Shown: one piece after another, positions 35,937 to 43,369 of the stretch
How positions within the stretch are numbered: position 1 is the stretch's first letter
How the letters are laid out: each line of letters opens with the position of its first letter
Source: Clostridia bacterium
GTDB taxonomy: Bacteria > Bacillota > Clostridia > Oscillospirales > QAKW01
Reading direction: 5' to 3'
Length of the DNA: 59,124 bases
Assembly (NCBI GenBank): GCA_017436525.1
Contig: JAFSCX010000049.1
Location: forward strand, 1 to 59,124
Notes under the pieces: generated by a model
The model's database searches: none
Seen by the model: only the letters and a program-made list of their open reading frames with translations
What the model was told of the DNA's origin: nothing
Translations under genes and position numbers: made by a program

Positions 35937-36590
35937 CTATTTTTTGATAACAATATTGGGGATCCTTGCAATCAGCAATGCCGCAAGACCGGTTATAATG
36001 ATTTCAGGAAGCATATACATTCCGTTATATACGACACTATAAGTAAATCCGAGCATCTCTGCACCTAACGTTTGGCAAAGCTTAGCGCCCCAAGCCGGAA
36101 ATCCTTCTTGCGTAAAGAACCACTCGGCCCATCCGGAAAAAAGAATATAGCCCGATACAACATGGACAAGATATCTGAAAAAGGTGGCCACAATACTGCC
36201 GCACATTAAGGATAGCCCTGCATTTTTGATTTTATTTCTAAAAAGCCCGCCAAGGCCCAAAACCGTATACGCAAGCAAATAATCAAGAAAAACCATAATA
36301 ATTGCATTCAATAGCAAGGTGCCTTCCCCGAAGTAACCGGGTTGAAATGCGGCAGAAACAGTCTTTATTCCAAGGCCCATCTGCAATACTGAATAAGCAA
36401 TACCGCAGAAAAATCCCCATCGCACCCCATGGCGGTATGAAATTAAAATAATCGGCAGCATACTGGCTAATGTAAGCTGACCCCCAAAAGGCATTTCGGG
36501 GATTAAAATTTTACTTACAAGCTCCAACACAGCTCCCAGCGTTAAAAGCATAGCGCTCTCCACCAATACATGCACACGTTCTTTTTTCAT
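35937..36590 (-). CDS. thiT: Thiamine transporter substrate-binding subunit ThiT
   Basis: A 217-residue membrane protein with six helices, the thiamine-specific S component of an energy-coupling factor transporter. Words typical of ThiT are MLPIILISYRHGVRWG and the VFLDYLLAYTVLGL helix. It works with the shared EcfA/EcfA'/EcfT module, which is not in this window. Expression is controlled by a TPP riboswitch with a terminator that ends just at the ribosome-binding site (GGAGG seven bases before the ATG). It has its own promoter and terminator, so it is a single-gene unit between rluD and pyrH. Confidence 0.92.
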   Translation of the reverse strand: MKKERVHVLVESAMLLTLGAVLELVSKILIPEMPFGGQLTLASMLPIILISYRHGVRWGFFCGIAYSVLQMGLGIKTVSAAFQPGYFGEGTLLLNAIIMVFLDYLLAYTVLGLGGLFRNKIKNAGLSLMCGSIVATFFRYLVHVVSGYILFSGWAEWFFTQEGFPAWGAKLCQTLGAEMLGFTYSVVYNGMYMLPEIIITGLAALLIARIPNIVIKK

Positions 36591-36602
36591 TTTTTACCTC
36601 CT

Positions 36603-36643
36603 AAAAAATTTAGCCTGCGCAGAAAGATGCTACGCAGGCTAAA
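36603..36643 (-). terminator. Riboswitch-controlled attenuator before thiT
   Basis: On the minus strand a hairpin (TTTAGCCTGCG at 36643-36633 with CGCAGGCTAAA at 36619-36609) is followed by six T that touch the thiT ribosome-binding site. Its 5' arm (CCTGCGT, 36638-36632) can pair instead with ACGTAGG (36669-36663) of the riboswitch 3' end, giving an antiterminator. Confidence 0.85.
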
Positions 36644-36660
36644 ATAAGGCAAAAATATAA

Positions 36661-36743
36661 TTCCTACGTCGGCATTACCCGCATCAGGTTCATGGGTTAG
36701 ATGAATCCATTCATCCTCTCAGCCGAGTCGCACTCAGCACCCC
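36661..36743 (-). promoter_or_regulatory. TPP riboswitch (THI element)
   Basis: The minus strand carries the conserved TPP aptamer parts in order: GGGGTGC at the 5' end (36743), GGCTGAGAG in the pyrimidine-sensing arm, a short variable stem-loop, ACCCATGAACCTGAT, GCGGGTAATGCCG and CGTAGGAA at the 3' end. Binding of thiamine pyrophosphate should favour the downstream attenuator and switch thiT off. Confidence 0.96.
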
Positions 36744-36762
36744 TTTTTATTCTGTTGCAAAA

Positions 36763-36792
36763 AATATATCACATTCTATCAAGCTTTGTCAA
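36763..36792 (-). promoter_or_regulatory. Promoter of thiT
   Basis: On the minus strand a perfect -35 TTGACA (36792-36787) and TATATT (36768-36763) are 18 bases apart. The -35 lies inside the last codons of rluD, and the predicted start of the transcript is about 12 bases before the riboswitch. Confidence 0.75.
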
Positions 36793-37686
36793 GATATTTT
36801 TGAAATAATCAGGCAATGGGCTCTCAAAATATAAACGCTTCCCTGTAATCGGATGGTCAAAGCCCAATACACGTGCGTGAAGACATTGCCCCTCAAACTC
36901 AACATTAAAATTAGGAATTGCCCTTCCGTAAACCATATCACCAATGACAAAATGACCGATTGAGGATAAATGAACTCGAATTTGATGCGTTCGGCCGGTT
37001 TCTAATTTACAAGAAAGATGGCTAAAACGCTCATATTGCCGTATCACCGAATAATGCGTAACAGCTCTTTTGCCGTTTTTTGCACCAACTGCCATCTTTT
37101 TTCGATCCTTGCTGCTGCGGCCGATCGGAGCATCTACGCTTCCTTCCGGCCGCTGCATTTTTCCATAAACAATGGTTTCATAAATCCGATCAATCGAATG
37201 TTTTTCAAATTGCTTTGAAAGGCCTTGGTGGGCTGCATCATTTTTTGCAACTACTAATAAACCGCTGGTATCTTTATCAATTCGATGGACAATCCCCGGC
37301 CGCTTTTCCCCATTAATTCCGGATAAGCTTTCTCCGCAATGGGCCAGCAAACCATTCACCAATGTATCGCCGGTATGGCCTGCCGCAGGATGAACGACAA
37401 CGCCTTTCGGCTTATTAACCACTAAAAGGTCATCATCCTCATAAACAATATCCAAATCCATTTCCACGGCAACGGGAGCCACCTCTTCCAAGGGTGGAAT
37501 TTCAATGGTAACGACATCACCTATTTGTGTTTTTACACTCTTTACTGCATGATCCCCATTGACAGTAACTGCACCGTTCTTAATCAAGCTCTCAATCCGA
37601 GAGCGAGAAAGCTCTTGACAATTAGAGGCAATAAAAACATCAAGCCGCACGCCTTGGCAATCAGAACAAAGCAACACCTTATTCAT
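36769..37686 (-). CDS. rluD: RluA-family 23S rRNA pseudouridine synthase with S4 domain
   Basis: A 305-residue pseudouridine synthase. An S4 RNA-binding domain occupies about residues 13-65 (RLDVFIASN, SRSRIESLIKNGAVTVNG). The catalytic domain has Asp137 in HRIDKDTSGLLVVAK and the RTHQIRVHL motif. By position next to lspA it equals Bacillus YlyB, and it likely modifies helix 69 or a similar site of 23S rRNA. It overlaps lspA by eight bases, with GAGG upstream of the ATG. It ends the miaB-to-rluD block, and no terminator of its own is seen before the thiT leader. Confidence 0.92.
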   Translation of the reverse strand: MNKVLLCSDCQGVRLDVFIASNCQELSRSRIESLIKNGAVTVNGDHAVKSVKTQIGDVVTIEIPPLEEVAPVAVEMDLDIVYEDDDLLVVNKPKGVVVHPAAGHTGDTLVNGLLAHCGESLSGINGEKRPGIVHRIDKDTSGLLVVAKNDAAHQGLSKQFEKHSIDRIYETIVYGKMQRPEGSVDAPIGRSSKDRKKMAVGAKNGKRAVTHYSVIRQYERFSHLSCKLETGRTHQIRVHLSSIGHFVIGDMVYGRAIPNFNVEFEGQCLHARVLGFDHPITGKRLYFESPLPDYFKNILTKLDRM

Positions 37687-38185
37687 CGGTCAACGCCTCA
37701 TCTTGCGTTCTTTTAACATCAAAATCATGGGTGAAAAAGATATAAAAGGCCAGCATAAAGGTCCCGCAGCAGACAAAAATATCCGCCACATTAAATACAG
37801 CAAACTGATAGCCCCAAAAATTAAAGGCAAAAAAGTCGATAACCTCACCTAAAAATAATCGATCTATCATATTGCCGATTCCACCGCCGATCACTAAAGC
37901 CAACGAGACAATACCCCATGGATTTTTAATCTTTCCTTTTTGAAGAAAATAGACAGCTACAAGAATAATTGCAACAGTAAAAATCATAAACACCCATCTT
38001 TGGCCGGCGAATATGCCAAAAGCGGCACCGGTATTGCGGACATGGGTCAAAGAAAAGAAATCGGGAATGACAACTATCGAATCATGAATCGGAATCAGCG
38101 CATCAACAATATATTTAGAAATTTGATCCAAAATAACCGCAAGTGCAGAAATTAAAATCCAATATTTACGCTTCAAGAAATTCAA
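37679..38185 (-). CDS. lspA: Lipoprotein signal peptidase
   Basis: A 168-residue membrane aspartyl protease with four helices that removes signal peptides from prolipoproteins. Catalytic aspartates are Asp108 in GGGIGNMIDR and Asp135 in FNVADIF. The start is a TTG at 38185 with AAGGAG seven bases upstream; no ATG is suitably placed. It follows divIVA by 11 bases and overlaps rluD by 8 bases, as in many Firmicutes. Confidence 0.95.
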   Translation of the reverse strand: MNFLKRKYWILISALAVILDQISKYIVDALIPIHDSIVVIPDFFSLTHVRNTGAAFGIFAGQRWVFMIFTVAIILVAVYFLQKGKIKNPWGIVSLALVIGGGIGNMIDRLFLGEVIDFFAFNFWGYQFAVFNVADIFVCCGTFMLAFYIFFTHDFDVKRTQDEALTDE

Positions 38186-38196
38186 TGAGATGCTCC

Positions 38197-39033
38197 TTAT
38201 TTATCGTCGTTGATATTATAATCAACACCGAATTTAAGATTTTCAAATTTAGAGGGTTTGACGAACGGCTCGGCTTTTTCTTCTTTTTTCTCATTCAGCT
38301 TAAATTCCACTGTAGTATCATCGGCTTCAGCAGCATTTTCAACGATCTCCTGCTTCTCTGGTTCAGCGACTTCAATAGGTGCAGCAGGAGTATATTCCAC
38401 CTTCTCTTCAGCTGCAGGCTCAGCGACTGCAACCTCTTCTTCCTCGGGCTCATTGAAATCGGGAAGTTTGGAGATAGAGGTAACATGAGCACGATAAATA
38501 TCCAGAATCGTCGTCTTAAATTCTGAAACCTGCTTGCGCAAATAATCAAGCTTCTTCTGCTCTGCAGTAACTTCTTTTTGAATGGCGCGGATTTCTTTAT
38601 CGCATTTCTTTTGCTCTGCATCAATCTCGGCTTTGCATTGCTCTCTGGCTGCATTTACAGCATCAGCAGAATCTTTTTCCGCCTTTTCGATGATTGCAGC
38701 AGCTTTGGCTTCAGCTTCGGCTACAATGTTTGCAGCAGCCTCCTTGCTCGCCATTTCAACTTCTTTTTCTTTTTCTTCAATTTCTTTAAGAGTGGTTTCA
38801 TTTAATTTCTGCGCATTGATAATTGCATTTTTCAAGAAGGTTTCATCCTTCTTATATTCCTCGATCTTGGCAAGGCAAACCTTAAGTTTTTCTACCATAT
38901 CTTTGTTTTCTTCAAAAAGCTTGCGATAATCGGCTTCTACCTCATCTAAAAATGCGTCCACTTCATCTCTGCGGTAGCCGCCAAGGACACTTTGCTCAAA
39001 TTCTTTGCTCTGAATTTTTTCAGGGGTCAACAT
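38197..39033 (-). CDS. divIVA: DivIVA-family polar and septal protein
   Basis: A 278-residue coiled-coil protein that recognises curved membrane at septa and poles. The N-terminal lipid-binding domain has the hallmark GGYRRDEVDAFLDEV (18-32). Long coiled coils run from about 35 to 165, with an alanine- and lysine-rich portion. An acidic, proline- and glutamate-rich tail (about 185-260) follows and ends in a short conserved-looking block near KFENLKFGVDYN. It is longer than Bacillus DivIVA because of that tail. Strong AGGAGG lies upstream. Neighbours are ylmH and lspA. Confidence 0.95.
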   Translation of the reverse strand: MLTPEKIQSKEFEQSVLGGYRRDEVDAFLDEVEADYRKLFEENKDMVEKLKVCLAKIEEYKKDETFLKNAIINAQKLNETTLKEIEEKEKEVEMASKEAAANIVAEAEAKAAAIIEKAEKDSADAVNAAREQCKAEIDAEQKKCDKEIRAIQKEVTAEQKKLDYLRKQVSEFKTTILDIYRAHVTSISKLPDFNEPEEEEVAVAEPAAEEKVEYTPAAPIEVAEPEKQEIVENAAEADDTTVEFKLNEKKEEKAEPFVKPSKFENLKFGVDYNINDDK

Positions 39034-39046
39034 CTTATAAATCCTC

Positions 39047-39790
39047 CTAAATATATTTTTTACATTCTAAAACAATTCTGCCTTTTTTGGTTGTGCCATC
39101 GCATGAATCGAGAATCCACTTCCCTTTTCCGCGAATCACAACTCGATCCCCGCCAAAAATCTCTTTGGTTTTCTTTACTACGGGAATATGATTGACCGAG
39201 ATACTCCCCGCCTCGATCATCTGACATGCCTGATCACGAGAAATTTTTGCCAATGCAGCAACCACCGCATCAAGGCGCATGGATGCAACAGTAAGCCGAA
39301 GAGACTGATACTCCGGTTCGGGAACATGAATCTCTCCATAGACTTCGTTTAGCCGAACATGTTGATTTCCAATTTTGCTCAGATTTTCAATCAAAAAAGG
39401 CGCAATATGCGCAGCAACGACCATCAGAAGAACCCCTTTGCGCGCCACAATATCACCCAAACAATCTCTGCGAACACCGGTGGCCATTACTGCACCTAAA
39501 ATATCACGATTCGATATCAATTCCGGCCGATACGCTTCAATTGAAAGCATAGCAATAGGAAAGCATGGCTTGAGAAGAGTATGCTCCATTGATGAAACAC
39601 CCAGCATTTTACGCTCCGCATGATCAAATCCACCATAAAGCAAATAAGGAGCACCGGCATTTTTGCAAATAGACGCAGCGGTCTCCCCTTCCTCGGCAGT
39701 AAGAAAAGAGGAAAAAACCATTTCCTCTCCGTGGGCTTCTCTTCGAATCAGATCGTGAATCTTTCCGCCGAAATAATTTTGCTCATTCAT
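39047..39790 (-). CDS. ylmH: YlmH, S4-domain RNA-binding protein
   Basis: A 247-residue protein with an N-terminal domain containing YGGFDHAERKMLG and GVRRDCLGDI, and a C-terminal S4 domain (about 170-240: MRLDAVVAALAKISRDQA, GGDRVVIRG). YlmH-type proteins bind RNA or ribosomes; in Bacillus YlmH has been linked to rescue of stalled ribosomes. The gene is part of the division cluster. It overlaps ylmG by four bases (ATGA). Confidence 0.93.
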   Translation of the reverse strand: MNEQNYFGGKIHDLIRREAHGEEMVFSSFLTAEEGETAASICKNAGAPYLLYGGFDHAERKMLGVSSMEHTLLKPCFPIAMLSIEAYRPELISNRDILGAVMATGVRRDCLGDIVARKGVLLMVVAAHIAPFLIENLSKIGNQHVRLNEVYGEIHVPEPEYQSLRLTVASMRLDAVVAALAKISRDQACQMIEAGSISVNHIPVVKKTKEIFGGDRVVIRGKGKWILDSCDGTTKKGRIVLECKKYI

Positions 39791-40074
39791 GGCAAAAGAT
39801 AAGCCAAGCGGGTAAGCAAGGAAATGAAAACCCTTAAAAGCAAAAACAAGATCAATGGTGAAAAATCAATCGGTGAATTTCGAAAATATGAATAACGACT
39901 CAAAAAACGCCGAATGGGAACCAACGGCGGCTCAGCAATCGCTGCCAAAAAGGATATAAAACGATTGGAGGGATCACGAATAAACCAGGTTGTAAGGCAA
40001 TAAATAAGCATAATTACGGCATATAGACTAATCAACCGTTCAATAATATACAGCAATAATTGAAACAAAATCAA
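39787..40074 (-). CDS. ylmG: YggT/YlmG family membrane protein
   Basis: A 95-residue protein with two hydrophobic helices (about 4-25 and 68-88) and the family word FIRDPSNRFISFLAAIAEP followed by PIRRFLS. YggT proteins are linked to membrane organisation and division in bacteria and plastids; biochemical function is unknown. The start is TTG, either at 40074 (overlapping the sepF stop) or two codons later, where the GAGGAG spacing is better. It sits in the sepF-ylmG-ylmH order typical of Gram-positives. Confidence 0.9.
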   Translation of the reverse strand: MILFQLLLYIIERLISLYAVIMLIYCLTTWFIRDPSNRFISFLAAIAEPPLVPIRRFLSRYSYFRNSPIDFSPLILFLLLRVFISLLTRLAYLLP

Positions 40075-40511
40075 TACTCCTCGTCTCTCGAATCATCACT
40101 CAATTCGCCTTGAAGGCCCACATTGCGAGGTGTAACAGCGTAGGTGCTATGAGCAACACGTTGAAGATCTCCACCCTGGGCATAGACAACGCCGCTCAAA
40201 AAGTCCAAAATACGTTGAGCCATATCTTTATCACTATTTTCAAGATTCAGAAGGACGGCGCGATGATCCAAGATATGATCAGCGACAGTCCGAGCGTCGC
40301 TATAATCACTGGACTTGATAATCACCATATTTACTTGGCTTGCAGAAGAAACTCTGCTGACAGGCTTAGAAGCCGCACGCCGCTCTGTGGGTCTTGCAAT
40401 TTCAGCAGGAGCGGGGCGCTCAACCTCATCCATGTCTTGTTCATCATCACCCATGATATCGCTATCATCAGGAAGACCGATTGCAGCTTTAAGCTTATCC
40501 CATTTACCCAT
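40071..40511 (-). CDS. sepF: Cell division protein SepF
   Basis: A 146-residue SepF that anchors FtsZ filaments to the membrane. It begins with the amphipathic membrane-targeting helix MGKWDKLKAAIGL, then an acidic and proline-rich linker, and the folded domain (about 62-135) with DARTVADHILDHRAVLLNLE and DFLSGVVYAQGG. The ATG at 40511 follows GGAGG by 8-10 bases. Longer in-frame readings lack a start site and overlap ylmE. It follows ylmE by one base. Confidence 0.95.
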   Translation of the reverse strand: MGKWDKLKAAIGLPDDSDIMGDDEQDMDEVERPAPAEIARPTERRAASKPVSRVSSASQVNMVIIKSSDYSDARTVADHILDHRAVLLNLENSDKDMAQRILDFLSGVVYAQGGDLQRVAHSTYAVTPRNVGLQGELSDDSRDEEY

Positions 40512-40512
40512 G

Positions 40513-41199
40513 TTATTTAACCTCCGTTGAATTTCTTTGGCCAAAGATGCCGCGACCGACCCGTATAAAACTGCTGCCGGCTTTAATGGCATCTTCGTAA
40601 TCATCAGACATTCCCATTGAAAGGATGTCCATATTAATATTATCTAACTTTTTATTACTTATGTCAACTAACAATTGCCTCATTTTCAAAAAATATTCAT
40701 AATTTTGATGAGGTTCAATCTGAATTGGCGGAATTGCCATCAAGCCTCTTATTCTCAAGGAAGGTAAAGAGGAAATATTTTTCAAAAAATCGCACAATTC
40801 ATCCGGCAGGATTCCGCCCTTGGATTCTTCCCCGCCGATATTAATTTCCACCAAGATATCCTGCACTTTATTGATGGCAGATGCTCGCTTTGAAATCTCG
40901 GCAGCCAAGCGATAGGAATCAACCGAATGGATCAAATCGACTTTATCGATAATATACTTTACCTTATTGGTCTGGAGCCGACCAATCAAATGGATGGATA
41001 CATTTTCTCTTTGAATGTGGTCATATTTTTCCAGCAATTCCTGCACGCGGTTTTCACCAATATGGCGCACACCGCATGCGATTGCTGCGTTTATTTCTTC
41101 CGATGTCCTTGTCTTGGTAACGGCAATTAATTGCGTATCACTTCCTTCAAGACAGCGAAAAATTTTATTGATATTATTTTGAATGATGCTAAATTCCAT
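40513..41199 (-). CDS. ylmE: YggS/YlmE PLP homeostasis protein
   Basis: A 228-residue alanine-racemase-fold PLP-binding protein that keeps free PLP in balance and has no known catalytic role. PLP lysine is in AVTKTRT, then HIGENRVQELL, IHLIGRLQTNK, VEINIGGEESKGG and the phosphate-binding SMGMSDDYEDAI and IRVGRGIFG. The ATG at 41199 overlaps the stop of the HlyD-like gene by one base. It leads directly into sepF, as in most Gram-positives. Confidence 0.95.
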   Translation of the reverse strand: MEFSIIQNNINKIFRCLEGSDTQLIAVTKTRTSEEINAAIACGVRHIGENRVQELLEKYDHIQRENVSIHLIGRLQTNKVKYIIDKVDLIHSVDSYRLAAEISKRASAINKVQDILVEINIGGEESKGGILPDELCDFLKNISSLPSLRIRGLMAIPPIQIEPHQNYEYFLKMRQLLVDISNKKLDNINMDILSMGMSDDYEDAIKAGSSFIRVGRGIFGQRNSTEVK

Positions 41200-42422
41200 C
41201 AAGAAACCGCCTTTCCGTTATAAAGACCGGAACCTTTATAGACTACTTGATCGTGAACTCGAATTCCCTTTTCATCAATCGCAACATATTCAACGATTGC
41301 ATCAACGCCATCATTATAAAGCACATTGACTTTTTTATATTTTAATAAAAGACCAACCTTAACAAATACGCCATCTTCTCCATTTACTTTTCTAAGGGCG
41401 CTGTGGCGCAGGCGAATTCCGGAGTGTGTTTCCAAAATTAAATGAATATCCTCAGAACGCAAAGTAAGAATATTATTATTAATTACTGAGGAGGTAAGAA
41501 CAATTACAGCCTCTTCCCCACTCCTGCGAATGTCGGCCACCGTGCATTTAATCCGCTCGCTGCCAAAGCCCGGAATTCTAATATAAACGGTATCATTGGC
41601 CTCAAGGGTGAATATATCATGGGTTTTCACCTTCATACAAAGCGACCATGCATTATCATAGACCATCTTCCCCACTGAATTTTGATTAGTTGTAGTATTC
41701 TTACATAAATCCAGAGTTTCTTGGAAGTTATCCGCATTTACATTGCTTAAAACTTCAGGTGTCAACCGGGATTCCAAGCCATCGGTTAACAATGAAAAAT
41801 ATCCACTGCCATTTGCCATAATTGTCTTTTCGCTGGATTCTCCTTTGGCTCTCAAAGCAGAAAGCTCAGATTTAAGAGAATCTAATACCTTATCATAGCC
41901 AACTAAATCGCCGGATGCAATTTTGCTTTTCATAATATTGATTGTCAAATTATCCGCTATTTCAAATGCAGCAGAACTACCGTTCAAAGAAGTGGCAGCG
42001 ATCATTTTTAAGTTTGAATTAATGGCTTGATTAATTCCTTTGGCGGCGCTTTCGTAAGAACCGCTATTCTCAAGGACCTCTTCATATGTTTTGATTTTTG
42101 CCTCTACGCTTCGGATTTCTTTTTGAACCATCGCTGAGGATTCGCTTGAGTAGACGCGGGCAATAATACCATTTTCGGAAACACGCTCTGCTTCCGTTCT
42201 CACTACATCAAGATAATGATATCCGCCATTATCAATGACTTCTTCCTCTCTGAAAAAGATAGCCTTGCCTTTTACAACCTCTTCCATTTCGCCCATCACA
42301 GCATCCTCTGTCTTGATGGAGACAAAATTATATTTATACAGTTGATATCCAATCATAACGACCGCAAAGATCGAAAAGACACCGATAATGATTCGAATAA
42401 AGCTGAGTCCACTACTCTTCAC
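41199..42422 (-). CDS. HlyD-like membrane-anchored adaptor protein
   Basis: A 407-residue protein with one N-terminal membrane helix (9-29), a large extracytoplasmic part with alpha-helical coiled coil (about 100-205), and a beta-rich C-terminal half. This is the architecture of HlyD/MFP adaptors. No ABC transporter gene is nearby. In Clostridia a similar protein is often found beside ylmE, pointing to a role at the division site or cell wall, but none is proven. It begins with GTG at 42422, overlapping the miaA stop (TAGTG), with GGAGG ten bases upstream. Expression is coupled to miaA and ylmE. Confidence 0.75.
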   Translation of the reverse strand: MKSSGLSFIRIIIGVFSIFAVVMIGYQLYKYNFVSIKTEDAVMGEMEEVVKGKAIFFREEEVIDNGGYHYLDVVRTEAERVSENGIIARVYSSESSAMVQKEIRSVEAKIKTYEEVLENSGSYESAAKGINQAINSNLKMIAATSLNGSSAAFEIADNLTINIMKSKIASGDLVGYDKVLDSLKSELSALRAKGESSEKTIMANGSGYFSLLTDGLESRLTPEVLSNVNADNFQETLDLCKNTTTNQNSVGKMVYDNAWSLCMKVKTHDIFTLEANDTVYIRIPGFGSERIKCTVADIRRSGEEAVIVLTSSVINNNILTLRSEDIHLILETHSGIRLRHSALRKVNGEDGVFVKVGLLLKYKKVNVLYNDGVDAIVEYVAIDEKGIRVHDQVVYKGSGLYNGKAVS

Positions 42423-43360
42423 TAAATTGTATCCTCCAAAAAGTTTTCTGCAAGGTTGATTGCATTATTAATCAAACAATCATGGTCCATATCGTCAGGA
42501 TAGAACCAATGAATCTCTTTATTACGCCGGAACCAAGAAAGCTGACGCTTCGCGTAATTTCTGCTCTTTTGCTTAATTAATTCCACGGCATCATCAATAG
42601 AATATTTTCCTTCCAATGCATCGATCAATTCCTTATAACCGATTGCTGCGCGTGCGGTATCAGAAAGCCGATAATTCTCCAAAAGGTTGCTGACTTCTTG
42701 CAGCAAGCCACGCTCCATCATAAGGTCAACCCGCAGATTAATCCTTTGATAAAGCAGATCGCGATCTTTATAATTCAGCCCAATATACAACGGCTCATAA
42801 TGGCTCAGACGCTTGCTTTCTTTTTGAAATTCAGAAAGACGCTTCCCTGTTGATTCATAAACCTCAAGGCCACGTATAATCCGCTTTGTATCATTGGGAT
42901 GAAGATGCGCTGCAAGGGCAGAATCTCTTTCCAAAAGAAGATTAAAAAGAGAATCATTTCCTTTTTCTTTTTGAATTTTTTGATAATGGGCTCTGATTTT
43001 TTCATCAACAGGAATATCAAAAAATTCAGTTGATTCCAAAAGGTGCTGAATATAGAGACCGGTGCCGCCGCATATAATTGGGACAACCTTGCGCTTTTCC
43101 AAAATCTTTAGGACATCCCCTGCTTGCTCGGTATATTCAGCCACACTATATGTTTCATCAACCCCGATATGCCCCATTAAATGATGAGGAATTCCTTCCC
43201 GTTCCTGCTCATCGGGTTTTGCAGTACCAATCTGCATTTCCCGATAAATTTGCATAGAATCGGCAGAAACAATCTCTCCTCCGAAATGCTTGGCCAGCGC
43301 AATAGAAAGAGCCGTTTTGCCGGAAGCGGTCGGTCCTACAACAACAATGATTTTTTGCAT
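42422..43360 (-). CDS. miaA: tRNA dimethylallyltransferase
   Basis: A 312-residue enzyme that adds a dimethylallyl group to A37 of tRNAs reading UNN codons. Walker A-like GPTASGKT is at 9-16, followed by SADSMQIYREMQIGTAKP, GGTGLYIQHLL and the C-terminal YAKRQLSWFRR. Its product is the substrate of MiaB, encoded in the same operon. The ATG at 43360 is preceded by AGGTGA. It follows mutL by nine bases, as in many bacteria. Confidence 0.97.
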   Translation of the reverse strand: MQKIIVVVGPTASGKTALSIALAKHFGGEIVSADSMQIYREMQIGTAKPDEQEREGIPHHLMGHIGVDETYSVAEYTEQAGDVLKILEKRKVVPIICGGTGLYIQHLLESTEFFDIPVDEKIRAHYQKIQKEKGNDSLFNLLLERDSALAAHLHPNDTKRIIRGLEVYESTGKRLSEFQKESKRLSHYEPLYIGLNYKDRDLLYQRINLRVDLMMERGLLQEVSNLLENYRLSDTARAAIGYKELIDALEGKYSIDDAVELIKQKSRNYAKRQLSWFRRNKEIHWFYPDDMDHDCLINNAINLAENFLEDTI

Positions 43361-43369
43361 ACAATTCAC

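Noticed and set aside
38143-38929. Serine- and phenylalanine-rich plus-strand frames opposite divIVA
   Set aside because: The low-complexity translation simply reflects the repetitive coiled-coil codons on the other strand.
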